The notes below the pieces were generated by a model that was not told the origin of the DNA, made no database searches, and saw only the letters and a program-made list of their open reading frames with translations. DNA of 64,000 bases from Bin52 sp965243345 (GTDB lineage Bacteria; Pseudomonadota; Alphaproteobacteria; Thalassobaculales; Thalassobaculaceae). Location of the stretch: positions 1,798,001 to 1,862,000 of the forward strand of contig CBDEUR010000003.1 in NCBI GenBank assembly GCA_965243345.1, written 5' to 3'. The position numbers and the translations under genes were made by a program. Of the stretch, positions 45,551 through 55,111 are shown piece after piece (the stretch's first letter is position 1; the number at the start of each line of letters is the position of its first letter).

Positions 45551-47101
45551 TCAGAAGTCGGTCGGCGCACCGCCCTCGCGCTTGCGCCGTTCGACGAACG
45601 CGGCCAGTTCCTCGCGGCGGGCCTCGTCGAGCGGTGGAGGCTCGAACTCCGCCAGGATCTTCTTCCAGGTGGCGTTGGCCCGGTGGGTGGCGTCAACCGA
45701 CCCGCGTTCCTGCCAGCTCTCGAAGTTGCTCCAGTCCGACAGGAACGGTTCGTAGAACGCGGTGCGGTAGCGTTCGCGTGTATGCTCGGCCCCGAAGAAG
45801 TGCCCGGTCGGACCGACCTCGCGGATGGCATCCACCGCAATGTCGGCCTCGCTCGCCGGGACCGGCTGCAGGTAGGCCATCATCTGCTGCAGGGTCTCGC
45901 AATCGAGAATGAACTTCTCGTAGGACGCGCACAGGCCGCCCTCGAGCCAGCCGGCGGCGTGGTAGACGATGTTCACACCGGCGGACACCACCGACCAGAG
46001 CGAGAACGCGCTCTCCCAGGCGGCCTGGGCATCCGGGTGGTTTGCAGCACAGGCGTTCGATGCGCGCAGCGGCAGGCCGTAGAACCGGGCCATCTGGCCG
46101 GAGATCTGGGTCGCCCGCATGTATTCCGGCGTGCCGAAGGCGGGGGCGCCGGACCGCATGTCGACATTGGAGGTGAAGGACCCGATGGCACAGGGGACAC
46201 CCGGGCGTATGCACTGCAGCAACACGATCGCCGACAGCCCTTCGGCCACGAACTGGGTCACCGCGCCGGCAAGGGTGACCGGCGCCATGGCGCCGGCAAG
46301 GGTGAAGGGCGAAACAATCGTCGGCTGGCCGCGCCGCGCCAGCCGCATCGCTCCGTCGAGCATCGGCCAGTCATGCTTGAGCGGCGAGGACGAGTTGATG
46401 TTGGTGTACATGTGCGGCGCGGCCTCGAACTCCTCGTGCGTCAGGCCGGCCGCGATCCGCGTCATTTCCATCACGTCCTCGATCCGCTCCGTGCCGAGCG
46501 AATAGGCGTGCACCACCTTGTCGGTGAGCGTCAGCTTGTCGAACAGGCAGTCGAGGTGCCGGATCGAGGGGTGGAGGTCGACCGGCTCCACCGGGTAGCC
46601 GCAGGCGAGATGGATGCAGTTGAAGTACTGGGTGAGCCTGAGCAGGTCGCGATAGCTCTCCCGGTCGCCGACACGCCGGCCACGGTCCAGGTCGGAGCAG
46701 TTCGGCGGACTGGAGACATTGCCGAACACCATGTGCCGGCCGCCGATGATCACGGCGCGCTCGGGGTTGCGCGGCGTGATGGTGAACCGTGCCGGCGCAA
46801 GCTTCAGCTTCTCCATCACCAGCGCCCGGTCCATGCGCACATTGGTCGAACCCGTCCGGGTCTCGCACCCGGCTTCGGCCAGCACCGCCCGCGCCTCCTC
46901 GTTCAGGAACTCGATTCCGATTTCCTCGAGCACCCGCATCGCACCCTGGTGAACCGCCTGGACCTGTTCCTCGGTGAAAGGTTCGGTCGGCGCGTCGATG
47001 TTGACCGGTTGCTGCCAGTCGAGCTGCCTGATCGCCGGACCACCACCGCGCGCCGCGGCACTGCGACGCCGCGACCCGGCTCTTCGTCGCGGTCCCTGCA
47101 T
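45551..47101 (-). CDS. MttB-superfamily (trimethylamine/betaine) methyltransferase-like protein
   Basis: 516 residues from ATG 47101 (CAGGGAGATC upstream). TIM-barrel MttB family: QAVHQGAMRVLEEIGIEFLNEEARAVLAEAG-type N-terminus (key residues VLEEIGIEF), FGNVSSPPNCSD, MYTNINSSSPLKHD, SPFTLAGAMAPVTLAGAV and ANHPDAQAAWESAFSLW. Archaeal MttB uses a pyrrolysine read from TAG; this gene has no internal TAG, so it belongs to the non-pyrrolysine branch, whose known members demethylate glycine betaine and related quaternary amines with a corrinoid protein. No corrinoid protein or activase gene is adjacent. The substrate is therefore unproven. It is 72 bp from the MFS gene stop, same strand... order MFS then MttB. 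Confidence 0.9.
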   Translation of the reverse strand: MQGPRRRAGSRRRSAAARGGGPAIRQLDWQQPVNIDAPTEPFTEEQVQAVHQGAMRVLEEIGIEFLNEEARAVLAEAGCETRTGSTNVRMDRALVMEKLKLAPARFTITPRNPERAVIIGGRHMVFGNVSSPPNCSDLDRGRRVGDRESYRDLLRLTQYFNCIHLACGYPVEPVDLHPSIRHLDCLFDKLTLTDKVVHAYSLGTERIEDVMEMTRIAAGLTHEEFEAAPHMYTNINSSSPLKHDWPMLDGAMRLARRGQPTIVSPFTLAGAMAPVTLAGAVTQFVAEGLSAIVLLQCIRPGVPCAIGSFTSNVDMRSGAPAFGTPEYMRATQISGQMARFYGLPLRASNACAANHPDAQAAWESAFSLWSVVSAGVNIVYHAAGWLEGGLCASYEKFILDCETLQQMMAYLQPVPASEADIAVDAIREVGPTGHFFGAEHTRERYRTAFYEPFLSDWSNFESWQERGSVDATHRANATWKKILAEFEPPPLDEARREELAAFVERRKREGGAPTDF

Positions 47102-47230
47102 GGGTCGGTCGATCTCCCTGCATCGTTGCCCGGCACGGGGTTCGCCCACGTGCATCATGGTGTGAGAAATCGCGCGAATTCAAGCACGGCGCTTGTCCGG
47201 GAACGGCCGGACGCGTCGCGGACGGAACGG

Positions 47231-48466
47231 TCAGGTCCGGCCCGGTGTCACGTCGGACAGCCGGTCGACCCTGCGGATCGCCGGGAACAGCCAGGCCCAC
47301 AGGCCGGCGATCGCGAAGGTCGCCACCCCGCCCGCGAGAACCGCCGGTACCACGCCGACGAACGCCGCGGTCACGCCGGCCCGGAAGTCGCCGAGTTCGT
47401 TCGAGGCGTTGATCGCCACAGAATTGACGGCGCTGACCCTGCCGCGCATGTCATCGGGTGTCGCGAGCTGGACCAGGGTAAGGCGGATGTAGACGCTCAT
47501 CATGTCGGCCGCGCCGTAGATGGCAAGTGCCGCGAGTGACAGCCAGAACAGGGTCGAGAGGCTGAACACCACGATCGACGCCGCGAACAGGGCGAGCGCG
47601 ACGAACAGCGCCGGACCCATGTAGCGCGGTGACGCCAGCCGGGCCAGCACCAGGCCGACCAGCAGCGATCCGAAACCCGGCATCGCCCGCATGACGCCGA
47701 GTCCGTCCGGCCCCACATGCAGGATGTCGCTGGCATAGATCGGCAGCAGTCCCATCACGCCACCGAGCAACACGGCGAGCAGGTCGATCGAGATGGCCCC
47801 GAGCACCCGTTTCTCGCGCCAGACATAGGAAAACCCGCCCAGCAGCGCATCCAGCGTGATGCGTCCGGCCGACCGGACGCCGCGGGCGGGCGGGATCAGC
47901 AACGCCGAGCCGGAGGCAACGGCAAAACACGCCGCCGCCGCACCGTAGACGCCGTCACCGGTCCAGGCGATCATCCCGCCTCCCAGCGCCGGGCCGGCAA
48001 GCTGCGCCACCTTGTTCGCCGATGACGACCAGGCGACCGCCTGCGGGAATGTCTCCACCGGCACCAGGTTGGGCAGCAGCGCCTGCACCGCGGTCTGGGC
48101 GAAGGCCCGCGCAATTCCGTGCACGAACAGGATGGCGAGGATGGCGGCCATTCCGCCCGCCCCGGCCCAGAGCACCACCACCAGCAGCCCGGTGACCGCG
48201 ACATGGATCGCGTTGCACAGCGCGAGGATCATCCGGCGATCCAGCCGGTCCACCGCCATGCCCGCCGCCAGCACGAACAGGAACGCGGGCGCGAACTGGG
48301 CCAGGCCGACATAGCCAAGATCGATCGGGTCGCGGGTCAGCTGGTAGACGTACCAGCCGACCGCCACCGTGAGGATCTGCACGCCCATGACGTGCCCGGT
48401 CCGGTTGACCAGGTAGAGCAGGAACCCCGCGTCGCGTGCCAGCCGATGGCGGTCTGACGGGCTCAT
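47231..48466 (-). CDS. MFS transporter (EntS/MFS_3-like exporter)
   Basis: 411 residues with 11-12 hydrophobic helices. LYLVNRTGHVMGVQILTVAVGWYVYQLTRDP (key: W-Y-V-Y-x-L-T-x-D-P) and FVLAAGMAVDRLDRRMILAL (the G-x-x-x-D-R-x-x-R-R loop) are typical of the MFS_3/enterobactin-exporter group. PNLVPVETFPQAVAW in the middle also fits. It exports an unknown small molecule from the cytoplasm. It is divergent from the TauD gene across an 84-bp spacer and lies upstream of the MttB-family gene on the same strand. Confidence 0.9.
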   Translation of the reverse strand: MSPSDRHRLARDAGFLLYLVNRTGHVMGVQILTVAVGWYVYQLTRDPIDLGYVGLAQFAPAFLFVLAAGMAVDRLDRRMILALCNAIHVAVTGLLVVVLWAGAGGMAAILAILFVHGIARAFAQTAVQALLPNLVPVETFPQAVAWSSSANKVAQLAGPALGGGMIAWTGDGVYGAAAACFAVASGSALLIPPARGVRSAGRITLDALLGGFSYVWREKRVLGAISIDLLAVLLGGVMGLLPIYASDILHVGPDGLGVMRAMPGFGSLLVGLVLARLASPRYMGPALFVALALFAASIVVFSLSTLFWLSLAALAIYGAADMMSVYIRLTLVQLATPDDMRGRVSAVNSVAINASNELGDFRAGVTAAFVGVVPAVLAGGVATFAIAGLWAWLFPAIRRVDRLSDVTPGRT

Positions 48467-48550
48467 GCGGCCGCCGGTCGCATGAAATCGCTTGAGCCCG
48501 GTCCCGACGCGGATAACAATGGCCCCGATTCCGAACTCGGGGGATGACAG

Positions 48551-49432
48551 ATGCGAATCGAACCCATTGCCGGTGCGCAGTTCGGGGCCGAGGTGCGTGG
48601 CGTGGACCTCTCCGGGCCGCTGGATTCCGGACAGATGAAGGACCTGGCCGACGCGCTGTACGAGAACCGGATCGTCGTCATCAGGGACCAGTCACTCGAC
48701 CAGGATGCGTATCTGACCTTCGGGCGCTGGTGGGGCACACCGATCCCGCATGTCCTCGACCATATGCGCATGCCCGGTTACCCGGAACTGCTTGCCGTCG
48801 GCAACACCGAGCAAAAGGACCGCAAGCACGAGATCCGCAACGGAGCGGCGCTCTGGCATACGGACCAGTCCTACGAGGCAATCCCTGCCAGCGCAACTAT
48901 GCTCTACTCGATCCAGGCCCCGCGGATCGGCGGCCAGACCCGGTTCGTCGACATGGTGGCCGCCTACGATGCCCTCGACGCCGCAACCCGCGAACGGATC
49001 GACGACCTGCAGGTGGCGCATCTCTACGGGGCTGGAAAGCTGCTCGACGACGAGTTCATCGCCAGTCCGCTCAAGACCGGCGAGCAGATCGATCGTGTCC
49101 CCACCTGCCATCATCCGCTGGTCATGCGTCACCCGGTGACCGGCCGCAAGGGACTGTATGCCACCGGCCAGTCCTCCTTCGCCATTCGCGGCATGGACGA
49201 CGCCGAGGCGGTCGAACTGCTGTGGCAGCTGAAGAACCACGCGATCCAGGATCGGTTCGTCTACGCCCACCGGTACGCGGTGGGAGACATCATGATCTTC
49301 GACACGCTGTCGACCATGCACGCCGCAACCCCGATCGACATCGCCGACCCTGATCGCGAGGACACCCGCCGCCTGCTGTGGCGCATCAGTGTCCGCGGCA
49401 TGCCCCGGGCCTACAGCCACCTCGCCGCGTAG
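48551..49432 (+). CDS. TauD/TfdA-family 2-oxoglutarate/Fe(II) dioxygenase
   Basis: 293 residues. Metal ligands: H-x-D as ALWHTDQSY (about 102-104) and distal His in STMHAATP (about 257); the 2-oxoglutarate-binding Arg follows in RRLLWRISVRG. The N-terminus IAGAQFGAEVRGVDLSGPL is characteristic of the TauD family. Such enzymes hydroxylate sulfonates, aryloxyacids, carnitine precursors or other acids next to a leaving group. It is the first gene of the plus-strand unit with the CoA transferase and acyl-CoA synthetase, suggesting substrate priming before CoA activation. Confidence 0.93.
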   Translation: MRIEPIAGAQFGAEVRGVDLSGPLDSGQMKDLADALYENRIVVIRDQSLDQDAYLTFGRWWGTPIPHVLDHMRMPGYPELLAVGNTEQKDRKHEIRNGAALWHTDQSYEAIPASATMLYSIQAPRIGGQTRFVDMVAAYDALDAATRERIDDLQVAHLYGAGKLLDDEFIASPLKTGEQIDRVPTCHHPLVMRHPVTGRKGLYATGQSSFAIRGMDDAEAVELLWQLKNHAIQDRFVYAHRYAVGDIMIFDTLSTMHAATPIDIADPDREDTRRLLWRISVRGMPRAYSHLAA

Positions 49433-49509
49433 CCCCGCGCACCCGCACCGGGCCGGATCGCCGCCCACGCGGACAACGGCGTTCCCTGTCTCCATCCGTG
49501 AGGTTGACC

Positions 49510-50670
49510 ATGCCGCACTCCGGGCCCCTTGCCGGGATCAGAATCGTGGAACTTGCCGGCATCGGACCGGCTCCCCATTGCTGCATGCTGCTCTCGGACA
49601 TGGGCGCGGAGGTGGTTCGCATCGACCGGCCGGGCGGAAACCCGGTCGGCGGCACCGACAGGAACGCGGTCCTGAACCGGGGCCGCAAGTCGGTCGCCTT
49701 CGACCTGAAACAGCCGACGGCGACCGCTGCGGTGCTGCGCCTTGTCGAACAGGCCGACGGTCTGGTGGAGGGGTTCCGTCCGGGCGTGATGGAACGGCTG
49801 GGTCTCGGCCCCGAAACCTGCCTCGAGCGCAACCCGAAGCTGGTCTACGGGCGGGTCACCGGGTGGGGCCAGGATGGTCCGCTCGCCCGGGTGGCGGGCC
49901 ACGACATCAACTACATCGCGCTCGCCGGAGCGCTGGGCGCGATCGGGGACGCGGAACGCGGGCCGGTGCCACCACTCAACCTCGTCGGCGACTTCGGCGG
50001 CGGTGGCATGATGATGGCGTTCGGCATGGCGTGCGGCCTGATCGAGGCGGCCCGCTCCGGTTCGGGCCAGGTGATCGATGCCGCGATGCTCGACGGTTCG
50101 GCGCTGCTGATGGCCGGCATCTTCCAGAGTCGCGCCAGCGGCCTGTGGAACCACCCCCGTGGCGAGAACTGGCTTGACGGCGGGGCGCCCTTCTACGCGC
50201 CCTACCGCTGTGCCGACGACCGCTGGATCTGCATCGGGTCGATCGAACCGCAGTTCTACCGCCTGCTGTGCGAGTTGCTCGAACTGTCGGGACCGCTGTG
50301 GTCTCGGCAGTGGGACCGCGAAGCCTGGCCGGAACAGAAGCGGCAGCTCACCGCGGTCTTCGCCCGCCGCACGCGGGCCGAGTGGACACGCCTGCTCGGC
50401 ACCCGGGACATCTGCTTCGCACCCGTCATGGACATCGAGGAGGTGGCCGAGCATCCGCACACCCGCGAACGCGGGGTATTCGTCGAGTCGGACGGCTGGC
50501 TGCAGCCGGCACCCGCGCCGCGGTTCGAGCGAACCCCGGGGCGGATCCAGTCACCGCCGCCGCGACCGGGCGAGCACAACGACGACGTGCTCTCGCGCTG
50601 GGGGTTCGACGACGGGGAAATCGCGGGGCTGCGCACCGAGGAGGCCCTGGTCGACGGATCCGGGTCGTGA
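49510..50670 (+). CDS. CaiB/BaiF family CoA transferase or acyl-CoA racemase
   Basis: 386 residues from ATG 49510 (TGAGG upstream). Family III: LAGIRIVELAGIGPAPHCCMLLSDMGAEVVRID (key E-L-A-G-I-G-P-A-P), RNAVLNRGRKSVAFDLK, and GHDINYIALAGALGAIG with the catalytic Asp following H (GHDINY). The GPAP and GHDINY signatures match alpha-methylacyl-CoA racemase more than carnitine CoA transferases. It would epimerise 2-methylacyl-CoA, or transfer CoA. Its stop overlaps the next gene's GTG start, giving coupled translation with the ADP-forming acyl-CoA synthetase. Confidence 0.92.
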   Translation: MPHSGPLAGIRIVELAGIGPAPHCCMLLSDMGAEVVRIDRPGGNPVGGTDRNAVLNRGRKSVAFDLKQPTATAAVLRLVEQADGLVEGFRPGVMERLGLGPETCLERNPKLVYGRVTGWGQDGPLARVAGHDINYIALAGALGAIGDAERGPVPPLNLVGDFGGGGMMMAFGMACGLIEAARSGSGQVIDAAMLDGSALLMAGIFQSRASGLWNHPRGENWLDGGAPFYAPYRCADDRWICIGSIEPQFYRLLCELLELSGPLWSRQWDREAWPEQKRQLTAVFARRTRAEWTRLLGTRDICFAPVMDIEEVAEHPHTRERGVFVESDGWLQPAPAPRFERTPGRIQSPPPRPGEHNDDVLSRWGFDDGEIAGLRTEEALVDGSGS

Positions 50671-52760
50671 CCGGGTCGCTGGAGGCGCTGCTCGCCCCGC
50701 AATCGGTCGCGGTCATCGGGGCAAGCGACGAGCCCGCGCGCATCGGCGGGCGCCCGATCTACCAGATGCTCAAGGCCGGCTTTGCCGGCCGGATCTACCC
50801 GGTGAACCCGCGGCGCAGGACCGTGCAGGGCCTGCGCTGCTACCCGGACATCGCCTCGGTGCCCGAGCCGGTCGACTGTGCCGTCGTCTCGGTTCCGGCC
50901 CCGGTCGCGGTCGAGGTGATCGCCGGCTGTGCGGAGGCCGGGGCGCGCAGCGCCGTCGTGTTCACCTCGGGGTTTGCCGAGACCGGCGCCTCCGGCAGCA
51001 GAGCCCAGCAGCAGATCGCCGGAATCGCGCGCAGCAGTGGCATGCGTGTCGTCGGGCCGAACTGTCTCGGGATCTTCAACCTCGAGGTCGGATGGTTCGG
51101 AACCTTCGCCAATTCTCTCGCAAGCCGAAAGTTGCCGTGCGGTCCGATCGGCATCATCACCCAGTCGGGCGCCTATGGCGGCCACCTGTTCACCATCACC
51201 CAGAACCGCGGTGTCGGCAGCACCTACTGGGTGACCACCGGCAACGAGTGCGATGTCGACGTGGCCGAGGTGATCTCGTGCTACGCCGCGATCGATTCAG
51301 TCCGCGTGATCGTTGCCTACGCCGAGGGAATCGGTGACGGCGATCGCCTCCGCCAGGCCTTCGCCGATGCCCGGGCGGCCTGCAAGCCGGTGATCTTCAT
51401 GAAGGTCGGGATGACGGAGGCGGGCGCCCGGGCCGCGGCCTCGCACACCGCCTCGCTCGCGGGAAGCGACAGCATCTATGACGGGCTGTTCGCCCAGTAC
51501 GGCGTGTGGCGTGCCGAGACCACCGAGGAAATGGCCGATATCGCCTACGCCGCCCAGTTCGACCGCTTCCCGAACGGCAACCGCATCAGCCTGCAGACCA
51601 TCTCCGGCGGTGTCGGGGTGCAGCTTGCCGACGCAGCGAGCCGGCGGGGTTTCGAGGTCACCCCCATGCCGGAGGCAACCCGGGCGAAAATGCTCGAGGT
51701 GATCCCGTTCGGCGGTGTCAACAACCCGGTCGACTTCACCGGCCAGGCGCTCAACGACCGCACCATCCTCGAACGCTGCATGGAACTCACCGTGGAGGAA
51801 GGCGGCTACCACAGCCACATCATCTACATTGCCAGCCTGGCCGCCTCGCCGTTCACCCGTGACCTCAGCCTGTCGGTCTTCCGGCAACTGCGCGAACGCT
51901 ACCCGGACGAGCTGTTCCTGATGAGCATGATCGCGCCGGAGGAAATCCGGCGGCAGTACGAGGAAATGGGCTACCCCTGCTTCGAGGACCATTCGCTTGC
52001 GGTCCGGGCAATGGCGGCACTGCGCCACTTCAACCGGATGTTCGAACGCGGCGCGCCACTGCCGGCGGCGAGCCTCCCCGCCGGTGTCCTGCCGGTTCCG
52101 GGCGCCATGGCCGGCGAGCAGGACGCCCGCGACTTCCTGGCCTCGGCCGGCATCCCGGTGGTCGAGGGTGCGCAGGCCGCGACTGCCGAGGACGCGGTGG
52201 CGGCCTGGCGCCGGATCGGCGGGCCGGTCGCCCTCAAGATCGACTCACCCGACATCACCCACAAGACCGAGATCGGCGGTGTCCTGCTCGACCTCGAAGA
52301 CGAGGACGCGGTGCGCAGAGGCTATGCCACCCTGCTCGACCGCGCCCGTACCGCCGTGCCCGCCGCAACGATCCCGGGCATCACCGTGTCGCGCATGGTC
52401 CGGGGCGGCATCGAGACGGTCCTGGGCGTGGTACGGGACCCGGCCTTCGGTCCCGTGGTCATGTTCGGACTCGGCGGCATCTTCGTCGAGGTACTCCGGG
52501 ACGTGAGCTTCCGGGTCGCGCCGTTCGGTGAGGACGAGGCCCGGGACATGATCGATGCCATCCGCGGGCGTGCCGTGCTCGACGGCGTGCGCGGGGGGCC
52601 TCCGGGTGATGTCGATGCCCTGGCCCGGGCGCTGTCGCGCCTCTCGGTGCTGGCGGCGGCCAATGCCGAAACCATCGACTCGATCGACGTGAACCCGTTC
52701 CTGGTGCTGCCGCAGGGTGCGGTCGCGGTCGATGCCCTGATCGTCCCGCGCCGGGGCTGA
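50667..52760 (+). CDS. ADP-forming acyl-CoA synthetase (acetate-CoA ligase family)
   Basis: 697 residues from GTG 50667, overlapping the previous stop (GTGA). Single-chain NDP-forming synthetase: CoA-binding domain (PQSVAVIGASDEPARIGG, YPVNPRRRTVQGLRCY), succinyl-CoA-ligase-like domain with the phosphorylated His in AAASHTASLAGSD (about residue 258), and a C-terminal ATP-grasp domain (PVALKIDSPDITHKTEIGGV; VMFGLGGIFVEVL). It makes acyl-CoA from an acid, CoA and ATP with release of ADP. It is downstream of the CoA transferase and TauD dioxygenase. It ends 5 bp before the convergent CoxL-like gene. Confidence 0.93.
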   Translation: MTGSLEALLAPQSVAVIGASDEPARIGGRPIYQMLKAGFAGRIYPVNPRRRTVQGLRCYPDIASVPEPVDCAVVSVPAPVAVEVIAGCAEAGARSAVVFTSGFAETGASGSRAQQQIAGIARSSGMRVVGPNCLGIFNLEVGWFGTFANSLASRKLPCGPIGIITQSGAYGGHLFTITQNRGVGSTYWVTTGNECDVDVAEVISCYAAIDSVRVIVAYAEGIGDGDRLRQAFADARAACKPVIFMKVGMTEAGARAAASHTASLAGSDSIYDGLFAQYGVWRAETTEEMADIAYAAQFDRFPNGNRISLQTISGGVGVQLADAASRRGFEVTPMPEATRAKMLEVIPFGGVNNPVDFTGQALNDRTILERCMELTVEEGGYHSHIIYIASLAASPFTRDLSLSVFRQLRERYPDELFLMSMIAPEEIRRQYEEMGYPCFEDHSLAVRAMAALRHFNRMFERGAPLPAASLPAGVLPVPGAMAGEQDARDFLASAGIPVVEGAQAATAEDAVAAWRRIGGPVALKIDSPDITHKTEIGGVLLDLEDEDAVRRGYATLLDRARTAVPAATIPGITVSRMVRGGIETVLGVVRDPAFGPVVMFGLGGIFVEVLRDVSFRVAPFGEDEARDMIDAIRGRAVLDGVRGGPPGDVDALARALSRLSVLAAANAETIDSIDVNPFLVLPQGAVAVDALIVPRRG

Positions 52761-52765
52761 ACGCC

Positions 52766-55078
52766 CTACCGTGACCGCGCGGCGCGGATGGCCCGCCACA
52801 CCGTTTCGGAGTTGAGCGGCATCTGCAGGTGATCGATGCCGAGCGGTGCGAGCGCATCGAGAACCGCGTTCACGACGGTCTGGGTCGAGGCAATGCACCC
52901 GGCCTGGCCGCTGCCCTTCACTCCGAGCCGGTTGGCCCCGGTCGGAACACCTTCGAGCGTGGTCTCGAACCGCGGCAGGTCCCGGGCACGCGGCATCCAG
53001 TAGTCCATGAGGCTCCCGGCCAGCAACTGGCCGGATTCGGCATCGTAGACCGCCGCCTCGCCGAGCGCCTGTCCGATGCCCTGGGTCACCCCGCCATGCA
53101 CCTGGCCTTCGGTCAGCATCGGGTTGATCAGGGTGCCATAGTCGTCGACCATGAGGTAGCGCTCCAGCGTGACGGCGCCGGTGTCCGGATCGACCTCGAC
53201 CTCGGCAAGATGACAGCCGTTCGGATAGGTCCGCGGAGCGTCCTCGCGCTTCGCGAAAGTGTCGAGCCCGACCCCCGCGAGGTCGGGCGCGATCTCCGGG
53301 TCACGGGCAGCCGAGGCCACCTCGGCGAGTCCGACCGAGCGGCCGCCGCTCGCAAACCGGCCGTTGGCAAACTCCACGCTCGCGGGTTCGGCCTGCAGCA
53401 GGGTGGCGGCGACCCCGTGCGCCGTGGCAAGAGCCTGCTCGAGCGCGAGCACCATGGTGCCGCCGCCCATGTGCATCGAGCGCGCGCCCCCGTGGCCGAA
53501 GCCCATCCGGGTCACGGCCGTGTCGGCCTGCTGGTAGTCGATGTCCCCGATCCCGACCCCCAGCCGGTCGGCGGCAATCTGGCGATAGGCGGTCGCGTGT
53601 CCCTGGCCGTTGGACTCGGTTCCGACCCTGAGTTCGACCCGGCCGGTGGCGGTGAACCGCACCTCCGCCCCCTCGGTCAGGTTTCCGCCCGCCGTCTCGA
53701 GGAAACACGCGATCCCGAGGCCGCGCAGCCGGCCGGCCCTCGCCGAGGCGGCCCGGCGCTCCTCGAAGCCGTGCCTGTCGCCGTAGCGCACGGCATCATC
53801 GAGGTTCTCGACGAACCGGCCTGAATCGAGCACCGATCCGAGAGCGGCCCGGTGCGGGAAGTGGCGGATCGCGTTCCTGCGCCGCAGGTCCACCACGTCG
53901 AAACCGCACCGCCGCGCCGCGAGCTCGACCAGGCGCTCGATCAGGAAATTGGCCTCGGGCTTGCCCGCACCACGGTAGGCGTCCACCGGCACGGTGTTGG
54001 TAAACACGCCGGTGGTCTCCATGTCGATCGCCGCGATGTCATAGACGCCGCCCATGGCCCTCGCCATCGACAGCGTGCTGGCGTTCGGTCCGCCGGCGGA
54101 GAGATACGCTCCCATGTCGGCCAGCATCCTGCTGCGCAGGGCCAGGAAACGCCCGTCGGCATCAAGCGCCAGCGCCCCTGTTCCGGCGACTGCGCGGCCG
54201 TGCACCGCGCCGGCAAAGTCCTCGCCGCGGTCCGCGACCCACTTGACCGGCCGGGCATGACGGCGCGCCGCCCACAGCAGCAGCACCCACTCGGGACAGA
54301 GGAAGTTCTTCATCCCGAAGCCGCCGCCGACGTCGGGCGCAGACACGCGGACCTGCTCGCGCGGGAGACCGAACACGGCATCCGCGAGTTCGTTGCGAAG
54401 CTCGTGCACGCCCTGTCCGGTACAGGCGAGATGCATGACCCCGCTCCCGGGATCGACGCTCGCCAGCCCGGCGCGGGGCTCGAGCGGCGCCGCCATCACC
54501 CGGCTGTTGACGATCTCGACCTCGACGACGTGGTCCGCGGAGCGGAACGCGGTGTCGGTGGCGGCGGCGTCGCCCCGGTGGAACCGGTACGCGACGTTGC
54601 CGGGCGCCTGTTCCCAGATCCGCACCGCACCCGGAGCAATCGCATCCCCCGGTGCCGCCACCGCGTCGAGCGGCTGCCAGGAAACCTCGATCAGGTCGGC
54701 GGCATCGACCGCTGTCTCGCGGCTCTCGGCCACGATCAGCGCGATCGGCTCACCAACGTGCCGGACCCGTCCGGGCGCGAGCGCGAACCGGTCCGGGACC
54801 ACCGGGTCATCCCCCGGCCCGAAACCCACGCCGCAGGGAAGCGGGCCGAGGCCGTCGGCGGCAAGGTCGGCGGCTAGGTGGACCCCGACCACGCCGGGAA
54901 ACGAAAGGGCGACGTCGATGTCGGTAACGGTGAAGTCCGCGTGGGCGTGGCCCGAGCGCAGCACCACCGCGTGCAGCACGCCGTCGGGCTCGAGGTCGGC
55001 GACGTAGGTCGCCCGTCCGGTCAGGAACCTGTCGTCCTCGACGCGGGGCAGAGACCTGCCAGTCAGTGGTGTGTCCAT
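52766..55078 (-). CDS. CoxL-like molybdenum hydroxylase large subunit with Gln at the active-site Glu
   Basis: 770 residues, xanthine dehydrogenase family large subunit. GRSLPRVEDDRFLTGRATYVAD, SAPDVGGGFGMKN, VPVDAYRGAGKPEANFLIER (form II-like; not the CODH AYRCSFR loop) and GTESNGQGHATAYRQIAADRLGV are all present. The usual catalytic motif G-x-G-E-A-G reads GVKGSGQAGC; the CAG codon at 52904-52906 encodes Gln725 where hydroxylases have the essential Glu. Iron-sulfur and FAD subunits are not adjacent. It may be inactive, altered in reaction, or need partners elsewhere. 33 bp from the next minus-strand gene. Confidence 0.9.
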   Translation of the reverse strand: MDTPLTGRSLPRVEDDRFLTGRATYVADLEPDGVLHAVVLRSGHAHADFTVTDIDVALSFPGVVGVHLAADLAADGLGPLPCGVGFGPGDDPVVPDRFALAPGRVRHVGEPIALIVAESRETAVDAADLIEVSWQPLDAVAAPGDAIAPGAVRIWEQAPGNVAYRFHRGDAAATDTAFRSADHVVEVEIVNSRVMAAPLEPRAGLASVDPGSGVMHLACTGQGVHELRNELADAVFGLPREQVRVSAPDVGGGFGMKNFLCPEWVLLLWAARRHARPVKWVADRGEDFAGAVHGRAVAGTGALALDADGRFLALRSRMLADMGAYLSAGGPNASTLSMARAMGGVYDIAAIDMETTGVFTNTVPVDAYRGAGKPEANFLIERLVELAARRCGFDVVDLRRRNAIRHFPHRAALGSVLDSGRFVENLDDAVRYGDRHGFEERRAASARAGRLRGLGIACFLETAGGNLTEGAEVRFTATGRVELRVGTESNGQGHATAYRQIAADRLGVGIGDIDYQQADTAVTRMGFGHGGARSMHMGGGTMVLALEQALATAHGVAATLLQAEPASVEFANGRFASGGRSVGLAEVASAARDPEIAPDLAGVGLDTFAKREDAPRTYPNGCHLAEVEVDPDTGAVTLERYLMVDDYGTLINPMLTEGQVHGGVTQGIGQALGEAAVYDAESGQLLAGSLMDYWMPRARDLPRFETTLEGVPTGANRLGVKGSGQAGCIASTQTVVNAVLDALAPLGIDHLQMPLNSETVWRAIRAARSR

Positions 55079-55111
55079 CGCTAGGGCTCCCGCAGGGTTC
55101 CGACAGCCAGG

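Noticed and set aside
42579..45755. 1058-codon plus-strand open frame opposite the autotransporter
   Set aside because: It exists because the opposite strand is a repeated, GC-rich coding sequence. Repeats, signal peptide and barrel support the minus-strand gene.
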